DNA of 64,000 nt from Pseudobacteriovorax antillogorgiicola (lineage in GTDB: Bacteria; Bdellovibrionota_B; Oligoflexia; Oligoflexales; Oligoflexaceae), in NCBI RefSeq assembly GCF_900177345.1, contig NZ_FWZT01000001.1:186001-250000 (forward strand), read 5' to 3'. Positions 28,593 to 38,066 of the stretch are shown one piece after another. Each line of letters begins with the position of its first letter. Within the stretch, counting starts at the first letter, position 1. A model generated the notes under the pieces. The model did no database searches, was not told where the DNA came from, and saw nothing but the letters and a program-made list of their open reading frames with translations. The position numbers were made by a program, and so were the translations under genes.

Positions 28593-28801
28593 AATCCACT
28601 ACCTACAGATCTTTCGCCAGAATTCCATGTTTTCCTAGGTGCCGCTTGTGACCCCATCGTTTTTCCTATAAAAGGAGACGTACATCTTCGTAAATGCGGG
28701 TCTTCCTGTAAATAATCTACCAAAAAGTTGCTGGTATTCGTTCCGCAAAGTCAAAAGATCTCACAGGAAGTAGGAATTATCCGACAGTATAGGGGAAGAG
28801 A
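28593..28801. promoter_or_regulatory. Divergent mfd/pyc intergenic region
   Basis: 209 non-coding bases between divergent genes. On the plus strand TTGTGA, 15 bases, TATAAA is a possible promoter near 28648-28674. An 8-base inverted repeat (CTTCCTGT and ACAGGAAG) spans ~28704-28769. The pyc ribosome site is GGGGAAGAG just before its ATG. None of these is decisive. Confidence 0.35.
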
Positions 28802-31800
28802 ATGGAACTAAAGTCTCGCGTCGTTGCAAATAAAAGACTGCTGGTCGCTAACCGAGGCGAAATCGCAACCCGAATTTTTCGTGCAGCCACCGAACTCAAT
28901 ATGCAAACAATCGCTATTTACAGCCATGAAGATCGCTTTTCAGTCCATCGCTTCAAAGCTGACGAAGCTTATAAAGTGGGGCAAAAGGGAGCTCCTCTTG
29001 AAGCCTATCTAAACTGGCAAGAGATTGTGGAACTCGCTGTAGATAAAAAGATCGACGCCATTCATCCCGGCTACGGATTTCTTTCTGAGAACGATGAATT
29101 TGCAAAGGCCTGCGAAGACAATGACATTCTATTCTGCGGCCCAAATTCAACGATACTAAAAGCATTTGGAGACAAACTCACGGCCAAAAAAGTGGCACTC
29201 GATGCTGGTCTGCCTGTCATTCCAGGCACACAAAACCCCGTTGAAACCCTTGAAGAAGCCAAAATCAAGGCCCAAGAGATTGGCTACCCAATCACCCTAA
29301 AGGCTCTCTCAGGAGGAGGTGGCAAAGGAATTCGAATCGTCAAAGACGAACCCGAGTTGATCGAAGCCTTCAATCGTGCTCGCTCCGAAGCTATGAGTTC
29401 CTTTGGCAAAGCAGATGTCTACTTAGAAAAAAATATTCAAAACCCCAAGCATATCGAAGTTCAGATTGCTGGTGATTGCCATGGTCAAGTGATCCATCTC
29501 TTCGAGCGTGATTGCTCGATCCAAAGACGCCATCAGAAGGTCGTTGAACTAGCCCCAGCCATCGGGATCTCTACTGAGACTCGAAGCCAGGTCCTAAAGT
29601 ACGCCGTGGACGTGGCCAAAAGCGTTGATTATGTTGGTATAGGAACGGTTGAGTTTCTCGTCGATCAAGATGGAAAACCATATTTTCTTGAAGTTAATCC
29701 ACGAATCCAGGTGGAGCACACAGTTACAGAGATGATTACGGGTGTCGACCTGGTTCAGATGTCCATCCTGATGGCTGCGGGCCGGAAGATGAATCACCCA
29801 GCGATTGGCATTGATGGCCAGGAAAGTATCAAAGCCCGCGGCGTAGCCATCCAATGCAGGATTACAACAGAAAATCCTCAAAACGACTTTGCTCCAGATA
29901 CGGGTGTAATCCTTGCTTATCGACCAGCTCAAGGGTTTGGAATTCGTTTGGACGAAGGCCTAGGTACCTCAGGCGGCCTTGTAACACCTTACTATGACTC
30001 CCTTCTAGTGAAGGTCACGGCCCATAGCTTCGACCTCTATGGCGCAGCTCGAAAAATGTCACGGGCTTTGAAAGAGTTCCGCATTCGGGGTGTAAAGCAT
30101 AATATTCCGCTGTTGATCAATATCCTTGAGCACCCAAACTTTTTGGAAAGTTCAATAGACACAAGCTTCTTATCCAGCCATCCTGAGCTATTCCAATTTA
30201 AGCAACCTAGAGATCGAGCGACGCGCCTACTCAAGTTTATCGCTAATACAACGGTCAATAACCCTCATAATTTAAGCTCTAAAAACCGGATCGCAGTCGG
30301 GGAAAGCTACTCCTTGCCAAAGACTTCGGAGTTTGAAAAGGACTCAGCCGTCACTGCCAAGAAGATCCTGGAGCAAGCGGGCCCAAGCGGGCTCCAGAGC
30401 TGGGTCAAAGAACAAAAGTCCCTGCTGTTGACAGATACTACAATGCGAGACGCCCATCAGTCTCTGTTCGCCACGCGATTGCGAAACTACGATATCTTGC
30501 AAGCTTCGGATTACTATCGCACCCATGCTGATCAGTTTTTCTCATTGGAAGTGTGGGGTGGAGCAACGTTCGATACCTGCATGCGCTTTCTAAAAGAAGA
30601 TCCCTGGGAGCGTCTTGCCATCCTTCGTGAGAAGATTCCAAACATCATGCTTCAGATGCTGTTCCGGGGCTCCAATGCAGTAGGATACACCAACTATCCT
30701 GAATGGGTCGTTCGTGACTTTGTGCGACTGACCTGTGAAGCAGGATTGGATGTATTCCGCATTTTCGATTGTTTGAACAATGCTACTCAGATGGTCACAG
30801 CCATTGAAGAAGTCAAAAAGCATGGAAAAGTTGCTGAGGCCTGCGTTTGCTACACAGGAAATATTCTCGATCCTAGCAAGACCAAGTACACTCTTGATTA
30901 TTTTGTCAAGGTTGCCAAAGAACTAGAGACTATGGGTGCTGATATCCTGTGTATCAAGGATATGGCTGGCTTGCTCCGCCCCAAGGCTGCGGAAGTTTTG
31001 ATCAAAGAGCTCAAGAACAGTATCGACCTACCAATTCACTTGCATACCCATGCCAGCTCAGGATCATCGGAAGCCATGTTGCTCGCGGCGGCGGGAGCCG
31101 GCTGTGACATCGTCGATGGGGCCGTAAGCTCCATGTCCGGTTTAACATCACAGCCAAGCCTGAATGCTACGATCTCATCTTTAGAAGGGCAAGACAATTG
31201 CCCCACCGTACCTCTCAAGGTTCTCGACGAACTCAGCCGCTATTGGGGCAGCGTTCGAGAGAAATACCATGCTTTCGATCCTGGTTTGAAAGCGACATCA
31301 ACGGATGTCTACGAGCATGAAATCCCTGGTGGCCAATATTCAAACCTCGTGGATCAAGCTCGAAGAGTCGGAGTCAGCCCGAACGAGTTTTACCAGCTGA
31401 CCCTTCGCTACAAAGAGGTCAATCAACTCCTCGGTGATATTGTTAAAGTGACCCCATCTTCCAAGGTCGTCGGCGACATGGCCCTATTGCTCCAAAAACA
31501 TGGACTTACCGGAGAGACATTCCTCAAAGAGAAGCCGAAGTTAGACTACCCCGATTCCGCTATTAGCTTCTTCAAAGGTCACATGGGAGTTCCCTACGGC
31601 GGCTTTAACGAAGAGGTTCGCGCGATGGTCTTGGGAGACAACCCACCACCACCATGCGCTCCCCCTGTGGCAAACGACGATAGCCTTGAAAAGGCCCGCC
31701 AAGAGCTTGAATCAAAATTCAAACGTTCTATGTCTGATCGCGATGTCTTGTCCTATCGCCTTTACCCAAAGGTCTGGCAAGACTTCATGCAGCACAAGGA

Positions 31801-32269
31801 GCAGTATGGACGGGTCGAAAAGGTCCCAACTGACCTATTTTTCTATGGATTAGAACCAAACCGAGAGGTTGAAATTGAGCTTGAGATGGGCAAAACCCTT
31901 TATGTCAGCCTTTCTGGAATGACAGAGCCCAACGAACAAGGTATTCGGCGCTTGTTTTTCCAGCTTAACGGTTTCCCACGGGCCCTTGAAATCGAAGATG
32001 AATCTGCCAACCAAGGATCAACTAAGCGAGAAAAAGCCGACAGCTTTAATACTGGCCACGTTCCCTCACCGATGCCAGGCAAAATCCTAGAGGTGAACAT
32101 CGTCCCTGGAGATACTGTTAAAAAAGGCCAGGCACTTATCGTGATGGAAGCGATGAAGATGGAGTATATTATCACAGCCAAGGTTGATGGAAAGGCTGAA
32201 CGAATTCTTGTGAACAAAGGTGATCAAGTGGAAGAGGCTGACTTGCTCGTTGAAATAATAGATGCCTAA
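28802..32269 (+). CDS. pyc: Pyruvate carboxylase
   Basis: 1155 residues, the full single-chain form: biotin carboxylase (~10-460, ATP-grasp loop KALSGGGGKGIRIV, FLEVNPRIQVEH), carboxyltransferase (~540-820, TLL/TMRDAHQSLFATR start, FRIFDCLN, HLHTHASSGSS), central allosteric/tetramerisation segment and C-terminal biotinyl domain (VMEAMKMEY, biotin on lysine 1119). It converts pyruvate and bicarbonate to oxaloacetate, refilling the TCA cycle and feeding gluconeogenesis. It stands alone, with its own promoter region, and ends one base before the convergent membrane-protein gene. Confidence 0.98.
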   Translation: MELKSRVVANKRLLVANRGEIATRIFRAATELNMQTIAIYSHEDRFSVHRFKADEAYKVGQKGAPLEAYLNWQEIVELAVDKKIDAIHPGYGFLSENDEFAKACEDNDILFCGPNSTILKAFGDKLTAKKVALDAGLPVIPGTQNPVETLEEAKIKAQEIGYPITLKALSGGGGKGIRIVKDEPELIEAFNRARSEAMSSFGKADVYLEKNIQNPKHIEVQIAGDCHGQVIHLFERDCSIQRRHQKVVELAPAIGISTETRSQVLKYAVDVAKSVDYVGIGTVEFLVDQDGKPYFLEVNPRIQVEHTVTEMITGVDLVQMSILMAAGRKMNHPAIGIDGQESIKARGVAIQCRITTENPQNDFAPDTGVILAYRPAQGFGIRLDEGLGTSGGLVTPYYDSLLVKVTAHSFDLYGAARKMSRALKEFRIRGVKHNIPLLINILEHPNFLESSIDTSFLSSHPELFQFKQPRDRATRLLKFIANTTVNNPHNLSSKNRIAVGESYSLPKTSEFEKDSAVTAKKILEQAGPSGLQSWVKEQKSLLLTDTTMRDAHQSLFATRLRNYDILQASDYYRTHADQFFSLEVWGGATFDTCMRFLKEDPWERLAILREKIPNIMLQMLFRGSNAVGYTNYPEWVVRDFVRLTCEAGLDVFRIFDCLNNATQMVTAIEEVKKHGKVAEACVCYTGNILDPSKTKYTLDYFVKVAKELETMGADILCIKDMAGLLRPKAAEVLIKELKNSIDLPIHLHTHASSGSSEAMLLAAAGAGCDIVDGAVSSMSGLTSQPSLNATISSLEGQDNCPTVPLKVLDELSRYWGSVREKYHAFDPGLKATSTDVYEHEIPGGQYSNLVDQARRVGVSPNEFYQLTLRYKEVNQLLGDIVKVTPSSKVVGDMALLLQKHGLTGETFLKEKPKLDYPDSAISFFKGHMGVPYGGFNEEVRAMVLGDNPPPPCAPPVANDDSLEKARQELESKFKRSMSDRDVLSYRLYPKVWQDFMQHKEQYGRVEKVPTDLFFYGLEPNREVEIELEMGKTLYVSLSGMTEPNEQGIRRLFFQLNGFPRALEIEDESANQGSTKREKADSFNTGHVPSPMPGKILEVNIVPGDTVKKGQALIVMEAMKMEYIITAKVDGKAERILVNKGDQVEEADLLVEIIDA

Positions 32270-32270
32270 A

Positions 32271-33191
32271 CTATGGTTTCAGGAGCCAGTATATTTTCGA
32301 AGTTCGATAGATCAGCGGAAAACTGGCTAAGATGATCAATCCATTGATAACAATAGTTTGATTTATTGAGGCGGCCTGACCGGCTGCCTCTATCGTGTAC
32401 AAACTCACAGCAATGGGTACTATCACAATTGCCCATAATCCTAGCCCCTGCCTCTGGCTGAGACTGCCTCTGTGATCAAAAGATAAAAAGCCATCGGCAT
32501 CTGGCAGACAAGACTTAGGGAAACTTGCCAAAGCGAGCAAAATGGGAGCTAACGCACTCTGCTGAGGAAAGAACAGACCCAAAGCAATCCCTAGAAGACC
32601 GGTAACGAACAAATTTAGATATGCCTGCGCACGATTGAGGTTCGACTGAGGGAGTATCAAAAGAGCACTTACGAATAGCGTCATCATCCCTAGCCATAAC
32701 CCAGGTACAAACGATACTCCTGTGTTCAGCAGAGAAAAGATCCAGCACAGGCGATAGACAAAGGAAAACCATAGTCCCACGAGGGGGGAACTAGCATCCA
32801 TATGATCCACCCAGGCACGATGCATCGGGAATAACCCTAGCTTCAATGCCAAACCGAGGATCAGGAGTAAGTCCCGAGCAGGGTCTGATAGAAGATTGAA
32901 CGAAAGAATATGGCTTATTAGGATAAGCGTTCCTAAACTCTGGAATATTTGGAACTTAATAAGCGCTTCCACACGACGATGGCTAGCCTCAATACTACCA
33001 AACATCATACCCAATGCCAGCAGGTCGATCACGAGCAGACGCAGGATATCTTGCTCCAAAAACACTGCTATAAAAGCAAGGCTGGAAGTCACCAGCCATA
33101 AAAAGCGCTGCCTAACGCTGGCTCGAACGCTAAAGGGCAGTACGAGCAGCCCTAAGAGACTTAACCAAGCTTCCAAAGGGATAGTCGTCAT
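32271..33191 (-). CDS. Compact NuoN/NuoM-like antiporter-type membrane protein
   Basis: 306 residues from the ATG at 33191, which overlaps the upstream TGA (ATGA). About nine membrane helices. Two stretches match the proton-antiporter core shared by NuoL/M/N and Mrp proteins: SIEASHRRVEALIKFQIFQ (compare S-EA--KY in NuoN) and LALKLGLFPMHRAWVDHMDA followed by SSPLVG (compare KLSLFPFH-W-PD---AP-P). These include the key membrane lysine and histidine. Normal subunits have ~14 helices and ~480 residues, so this is a shortened version. No NADH- or hydrogenase-type catalytic gene is nearby. Function unknown. Confidence 0.75.
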   Translation of the reverse strand: MTTIPLEAWLSLLGLLVLPFSVRASVRQRFLWLVTSSLAFIAVFLEQDILRLLVIDLLALGMMFGSIEASHRRVEALIKFQIFQSLGTLILISHILSFNLLSDPARDLLLILGLALKLGLFPMHRAWVDHMDASSPLVGLWFSFVYRLCWIFSLLNTGVSFVPGLWLGMMTLFVSALLILPQSNLNRAQAYLNLFVTGLLGIALGLFFPQQSALAPILLALASFPKSCLPDADGFLSFDHRGSLSQRQGLGLWAIVIVPIAVSLYTIEAAGQAASINQTIVINGLIILASFPLIYRTSKIYWLLKP

Positions 33192-33436
33192 AAGTTTCTC
33201 GCCAAGGTGATGAGTAAACAAATCACAAGGCCTGAAACCAAAGTCTTGGTGAAGCGAGGTGCTTGTTTTACTGATAGCACCGAACCAAGAATCTCAAGCC
33301 ATGAGTATAGGGCTGGCCCCCCTAAGGCGGTCTCACCTAATTCAAACGATGTCGATCGAGACCAACGTTGACGCCTGAGCCCAGCACTTAGCAATGAGAA
33401 AAATAGGATAGTGAGCAAACAAAGTAAGGAAATCAA
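33188..33436 (-). CDS. Small membrane protein in the antiporter-like cassette
   Basis: 82 residues, TTG start with GAGAGG nine bases upstream, three bases after the 196-residue gene. One hydrophobic helix at each end (ISLLCLLTILFFSLLSAGL and TLVSGLVICLLITLARNL). The middle ETALGGPALYSWLEILGSVL faintly recalls the E-SGP-LALLEW segment in the C-terminal part of NuoH/HycD-type subunits; that is a weak, unproven likeness. It could be a reduced subunit or unrelated. Confidence 0.55.
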   Translation of the reverse strand: MISLLCLLTILFFSLLSAGLRRQRWSRSTSFELGETALGGPALYSWLEILGSVLSVKQAPRFTKTLVSGLVICLLITLARNL

Positions 33437-33439
33437 TAA

Positions 33440-34030
33440 CTAGCCTCTCAGTATTTCAAGGTATTTGAAGTCGCCCACGGCCTTTTTCACAGTTTTTCCT
33501 AGAAAACCTACCACCAACCACTTCACAGCTTCCTTTAACCCTAAAACAGCAATTAGGAAGGAGCCTTCCTTACCCTGGTGAATGGCCAGAAGCAACACTG
33601 CCACTACAACGAGCTCCAGAGCTTCCAAGCAGCGACGGAACGAAACCGCGAAAGCTAACGTAAGAAAACCATAGGCCATGACAAGCACTGTGATCTCATG
33701 GATAGAGGATTCTGTGTATTGGATCAATAGCGCCATTCCTACAAGCAATAAGCCTTGACTAGCCTTCCAACTATCATCATGGCGTACCAAGAACAGCATA
33801 ACCGAACTTAGCTGGAACAGCATTACCAGCACAAATAGCAGTAAATGTTCCACATTTCCCAAATCTAGGGAGGTAACAAGCAAAAGTCCACTTGAGATCA
33901 TTAGGCCCCCTAGCCTAATATAGCCTCCTTTTGTCAGCGCACTGGTCAGGAATACGGCTAATATTGCGTAGAAGACCACCATACTGGATTCAAACACGGT
34001 TGCTCCCGAAAACGAATTCACAGTGAGCAT
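33440..34030 (-). CDS. HyfE-like multi-spanning membrane protein
   Basis: 196 residues with six or seven hydrophobic helices and no signal for export beyond the membrane. Size, helix count and the C-terminal stretch VLGLKEAVKWLVVGFLGKTV recall HyfE, the NuoK-related subunit of hydrogenase-4-type complexes; the identification is tentative. It is the first gene of the three-gene membrane cassette, starting only 56 bases from gpsA on the other strand, so the promoters of both must overlap in that gap. Confidence 0.6.
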   Translation of the reverse strand: MLTVNSFSGATVFESSMVVFYAILAVFLTSALTKGGYIRLGGLMISSGLLLVTSLDLGNVEHLLLFVLVMLFQLSSVMLFLVRHDDSWKASQGLLLVGMALLIQYTESSIHEITVLVMAYGFLTLAFAVSFRRCLEALELVVVAVLLLAIHQGKEGSFLIAVLGLKEAVKWLVVGFLGKTVKKAVGDFKYLEILRG

Positions 34031-34086
34031 TTTTTATGACTGAGCGCGGATGGAAGAGCAAGAGGATTCACGGGGGAGGGTTAACA

Positions 34087-35106
34087 ATGTCAAATTCGCA
34101 GGTACTAGTTCTAGGAGCAGGAAATTTCGGAACTGCACTAGCTCATCATTTAGCAAAGAAGGGCGAAACCACTACCTTGTGGGCTCGTCGCCAGGAAATC
34201 GCAAACGCCATCAATCAAACCCACCAAAACCCTTTCTATCTAAAGTCCGTAACTTTGAGCCCTGATCTTAAGGCGACAGCTACCCTATCCTCTGATCTTG
34301 TCAACAATTCCGAGGTCATTGTTATTGCGGTTCCAACCCAATATATGCGGCAGGCGCTGGAGCCTATTGCTCAGCATATTAGCCCTAATACTCGGCTAGT
34401 TTGCGCCTCAAAAGGCATTGAAATGGGAACCTTAAAGATGCCCATTGCCATCGTTGAAGAGTTGGTACCACAGACATCAAAAGAAAATATTGCGATTCTG
34501 TCCGGCCCCAGCTTTGCTATCGAAGTTGCCCAAGATGCACCTACAGCGGTGTCCATCGCATCTCACGATGAAAAGACCGCCGAATTCATACAAACACTAT
34601 TTCACACAGGAGCCTTTCGGGCATATACCAGCAATGACCCGATCGGCCTTGAAGTTGCAGGAGCACTCAAGAATGTGATCGCTCTCGCATCCGGTGCAGC
34701 ACGAGGAATGGGGTTGCAGAACAATGCCTGGGCCGCACTTCTCACCAGAGGTTTGGCAGAGATCACAAGAGTTGGGATGGCCATGGGCTCAAACCCCATT
34801 ACATTCAACGGCCTGGGAGGTGTTGGCGATTTATTTCTCACCTGCACCTCTGAAAAAAGCCGGAACTACAAAGTTGGATTTCAAATTGGACAAGGCAAGC
34901 AACTTGCTGATGTTCTCGATCAGCTCGGCTCCGTCGCCGAAGGTGTGACAACAGCTCAGTCAGCCTTTCAACTAAGCCAAAAGCTTAATGTTGATGCTCC
35001 GATTACCAAAGTTGTTTATGAGGTTATTTACACGAAAAAGCCACTGCAACAAGCAGTGGCTGATCTTCTTGGAAGGGATAAAAAGGCGGAAGTCACCTAC
35101 CCTTGA
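34087..35106 (+). CDS. gpsA: Glycerol-3-phosphate dehydrogenase [NAD(P)+]
   Basis: 339 residues from the ATG at 34087, chosen because GGGGGAGGG lies 7-15 bases upstream and the dinucleotide motif GAGNFGTALA then falls at the usual place. A longer form from 34036 is unlikely. It makes sn-glycerol 3-phosphate for phospholipids. Conserved parts: ASKGIEMGTLKMP, LSGPSFAIEVAQ, LKNVIALASGAARGMG (catalytic lysine) and FNGLGGVGDLFLTCTSEKSRN. The 3' end overlaps the opposing DUF4340 gene by 10 bases and contains that operon's terminator. Confidence 0.97.
   Translation: MSNSQVLVLGAGNFGTALAHHLAKKGETTTLWARRQEIANAINQTHQNPFYLKSVTLSPDLKATATLSSDLVNNSEVIVIAVPTQYMRQALEPIAQHISPNTRLVCASKGIEMGTLKMPIAIVEELVPQTSKENIAILSGPSFAIEVAQDAPTAVSIASHDEKTAEFIQTLFHTGAFRAYTSNDPIGLEVAGALKNVIALASGAARGMGLQNNAWAALLTRGLAEITRVGMAMGSNPITFNGLGGVGDLFLTCTSEKSRNYKVGFQIGQGKQLADVLDQLGSVAEGVTTAQSAFQLSQKLNVDAPITKVVYEVIYTKKPLQQAVADLLGRDKKAEVTYP
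35035..35060 (-). terminator. Antisense terminator inside gpsA
   Basis: Minus strand: GCCACTGC, loop TTGTT, GCAGTGGC (8 perfect bp), then five U. It lies ~40 bases after the DUF4340 stop, inside gpsA codons, and would end the Gld-like operon transcript. Read on the plus strand it has no U-run. Confidence 0.85.
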
Positions 35107-36434
35107 GATTCAAGGGGGGCTTCGTCATCCTCAACTTCGCTTGCGACGAAATTTTCTAAAATAGAGTCTTCTGTGATGTAAAACTTGGATGATTCATGCT
35201 CTTTTCGAATTATCGCTTCGCCCTCATTCTCAGGGTGTTGCCAAACTGAAATTTTGAGCACACCACCATCATTCATGGTGATCTCAGCTCGGTGAAGGGG
35301 TTCACCCAAGTCCCATTCTTTCTCAATGATAGAGATCGCTCGTCCATACTCAAGATCGACAAGGAGAAGCCTGGGATGCTCCACAGAGACTTCCTCCTTC
35401 CCAGCCTCATTCCAAACTCCATTCTCGGATTTGATAAAAGACGTGCCATCGATAAGCACAGACTTAACGCTATTAGAATCGAAGCTAACAAGCCGCTTGT
35501 CTTGGAAATCCCAAAGGGTCTTTTCTAGCTCTGAGCGCAGTTCGTCACTAAGCTTTAGGTAGCCCTGTTGATCATTGAGTTTACCGTACAAGCTTTCATT
35601 GTTGCTAAGAATCAGTAAGCTAGATCGCTGACCCTGGAAGTCCGTCCAGGCGACATTTCCTAAGTTTTCAGTACCATTCTGACCAATCTTGAGGGCCTCC
35701 ATCAGCTCCGTCGATGGTTCGTCGATAAACTCTTCAACAATTGATCCGGAAAAGGCTGAAACACTTTTCCGCAAGGCTTCCTCATCGAGGCTTTGGTTCG
35801 TCACAGGGCTCTCAAACACCCAACCTTGATCCTTTCTTGCAAAGGCAAACTGCTGTTCTGGAAGGTTCAGCTCCCAACGATCCAGTCGGGATAGCTTAGG
35901 AAGCCCCAGGGTTTTGTCCCGAAAGTCATCAAACTTCTTGTCTAGGCTAGTAAAAATATAGTGGTTTCCAAGAAAAACGGCATCATTATCAGCCAGCTTC
36001 AAATAGCTACTAAAGCCCACCGGACTTTTATTGCCGATCATAAGGCTTGTTGTCTTGTCGCCATGGGTGATTATGACTTTCACCTTCGGCTCCTCAAGAC
36101 CATAGCCATCATCCTTTTGGGCCCCAAGATCTCGTTCGTACTTGTAGTCTACAAGAGACTTCACCAGAGACGATAGCTTGTCTTGATCAGCACGAGCCGA
36201 ACGCGGCTTAACTAAATGCCAAACCGCATCTCGCTTTTCAGCTACAATCAAGCCCTTATCTTGCGACTGAATGGAAATTTTTGATACATCCTCAGCCTTC
36301 AGGTCCGTGAATAGAAGATTCTTCTTATCACTTGCATCCTTGTCTTGTTTGGTTTGCCACTCATCCCAGTATCCAACACCTGCAAGGGCTGCGATGATGA
36401 CAAGAAGGATGAGGGGGGTTTTTAGTGACTTCAT
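35097..36434 (-). CDS. DUF4340 family protein of the Gld-like ABC operon
   Basis: 445 residues: one N-terminal membrane helix (TPLILLVIIAALAGVGYW, residues ~6-23) and a large extracytoplasmic region made of repeated beta-rich units, of the type seen in DUF4340 (for example SLMIGNKSPVGFSSYLKLAD and GSIVEEFIDEP). DUF4340 proteins commonly accompany GldF/GldG-like ABC systems. Its ATG overlaps the stop of the GldG-like gene (ATGA), so they are made together. Exact role unknown. Confidence 0.85.
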   Translation of the reverse strand: MKSLKTPLILLVIIAALAGVGYWDEWQTKQDKDASDKKNLLFTDLKAEDVSKISIQSQDKGLIVAEKRDAVWHLVKPRSARADQDKLSSLVKSLVDYKYERDLGAQKDDGYGLEEPKVKVIITHGDKTTSLMIGNKSPVGFSSYLKLADNDAVFLGNHYIFTSLDKKFDDFRDKTLGLPKLSRLDRWELNLPEQQFAFARKDQGWVFESPVTNQSLDEEALRKSVSAFSGSIVEEFIDEPSTELMEALKIGQNGTENLGNVAWTDFQGQRSSLLILSNNESLYGKLNDQQGYLKLSDELRSELEKTLWDFQDKRLVSFDSNSVKSVLIDGTSFIKSENGVWNEAGKEEVSVEHPRLLLVDLEYGRAISIIEKEWDLGEPLHRAEITMNDGGVLKISVWQHPENEGEAIIRKEHESSKFYITEDSILENFVASEVEDDEAPLESQG

Positions 36435-38062
36435 GCACGCCTCCTTCTAACCCAGTAGAAGATACCCCCACCCAAGAACACTGTGGGGTAGATGTACGCA
36501 AAGAACAGTAAAAGTAGTTGGCTCGATGCACTCGAAACATCGAGGCGCGACTCGGTTAGATCTTTAGGGCGGATCGAAATAAAGTCTTCATCTTGAAGCA
36601 GATAGTTCACCATATTCAAAAACATATCCACATTTTCTCCGCGCTGCACACCTAAATTCGTCACAAGGTCGGACGACCCTACTACTCCGACTCTCAGCTC
36701 CTTGGCTGCCTTGCCAAGCTTGTCATTGCCGACATCCTTAGCTTCTGTGGATTCGCTCTTGCGACTATTTTCGGCAATTTCTTCACCTCCAATTTGACCA
36801 ACAGCAACTCCAAGCACAGCGAACGGACCACCTACAATTCTATCTGGACCAATATCTTCCAAGTCTTGCGGCTTAGTAACCTTGTCGACGGCAATAATGA
36901 TGTCGGCTGTCTTCGCCACTAGAGTCGGCTTCATGCCCTTGTCGTTATCCACAGACTCTGAGATAGATCGGGAGTTCGCAGCAACGAGGGTTACCGCTCC
37001 TTTGGCTGCTAGGTCTTTCGTTGCGGGAGAGAATTCATCAAACTCTGTGATCAGGGCGTTGTTCTGCCCTAAAAGCTGAGCCCTGGGATCATCGGGTCTC
37101 AAAATCAGCATATTATTATCGACTTTCAAACCATAGTTTTCCATAAGCTTTTGTAAGTTTGGAACGTTGGTCATAGCGTCAACGAGAACTAGAACTGGCT
37201 TCGCTGCTGCGAGGTGAGCGTCTAGTAGGGCGATTTCTGTTTCCCTGAAATCGTATTTTGGACCCGCAACCACCACAATATCAGCATCATCCGGAACCTT
37301 ACCAGCTTCTAGAAGATTTACCGTGGCTACTTCGTAACGTTCAGAGACTAGCTCATCTTTGATCAAGCGGTAGCCTTCAGCCTCTTGATTCTCCAAGTCT
37401 CGCTCACCATGACCCAGGGTGAAATAGACCTTTTTACTATCTTGCTTTAATAGTTTTAGGAATCCATTGGTCAATTTCTCTTCTGTGAAGTCTGTCAGAC
37501 GATTATTCTGATCTGCTAGCTTCAAAATAACCGTATCAACGGTGGTAACATTCTCCGCAAGGGCTCGCGTCGGCTCTGCTTTGGGGTCGATATGTTCAAC
37601 TTGTGCGGGAAGCCCAGCCCCAAGATAAAGATCCAACAACTGCGTGAATTCTGTTTTTTTCATGTCGTCGTCGAAAAATGTCAGCACGGTAATGGGATTG
37701 GATTCATCAAACTTTTCAATCATTTTGAGAGATTGATCGGAAAGGGTATTGATCCCGTCCCGAGTGACATCAAAAGATTGATTGAAACGTGCCCGAGTTG
37801 ATAGGAAGCCTACCCCAACAATAATGACTAAACCCAGGACTACAGTCAGCCCTGTGCTCATACCATAGCGAGCACCTTTAACGGCAAACGATTGCTGGAT
37901 ACTGTCTTTTTCCGCCACAATCCACGCTGCTATCAGCGCTGCTGCCAGCCCCCAAAGGCTATGAGACAGCCACGGGATATCGCTCATGGTACTACCGACC
38001 AAAACCGCCATAGCTACAGAGAAAATCGACAAAAATGGAAGAATTAATAGTTTTGATTTCAT
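36431..38062 (-). CDS. GldG-like ABC transporter auxiliary protein
   Basis: 543 residues. Two or three membrane helices at the N-terminus, a long periplasmic domain beginning with NQSFDVTRDGINTLSDQSLK (the typical start of the GldG/ABC-auxiliary domain), the segment KKVYFTLGHGERDLENQEA, and a final membrane helix before the RRRRA-like tail. In Flavobacterium GldG pairs with GldF and GldA in gliding motility; related sets in other phyla have unproved roles. It lies 4 bases after the permease gene and is coupled to the DUF4340 gene. Confidence 0.9.
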   Translation of the reverse strand: MKSKLLILPFLSIFSVAMAVLVGSTMSDIPWLSHSLWGLAAALIAAWIVAEKDSIQQSFAVKGARYGMSTGLTVVLGLVIIVGVGFLSTRARFNQSFDVTRDGINTLSDQSLKMIEKFDESNPITVLTFFDDDMKKTEFTQLLDLYLGAGLPAQVEHIDPKAEPTRALAENVTTVDTVILKLADQNNRLTDFTEEKLTNGFLKLLKQDSKKVYFTLGHGERDLENQEAEGYRLIKDELVSERYEVATVNLLEAGKVPDDADIVVVAGPKYDFRETEIALLDAHLAAAKPVLVLVDAMTNVPNLQKLMENYGLKVDNNMLILRPDDPRAQLLGQNNALITEFDEFSPATKDLAAKGAVTLVAANSRSISESVDNDKGMKPTLVAKTADIIIAVDKVTKPQDLEDIGPDRIVGGPFAVLGVAVGQIGGEEIAENSRKSESTEAKDVGNDKLGKAAKELRVGVVGSSDLVTNLGVQRGENVDMFLNMVNYLLQDEDFISIRPKDLTESRLDVSSASSQLLLLFFAYIYPTVFLGGGIFYWVRRRRA

Positions 38063-38066
38063 GGCA

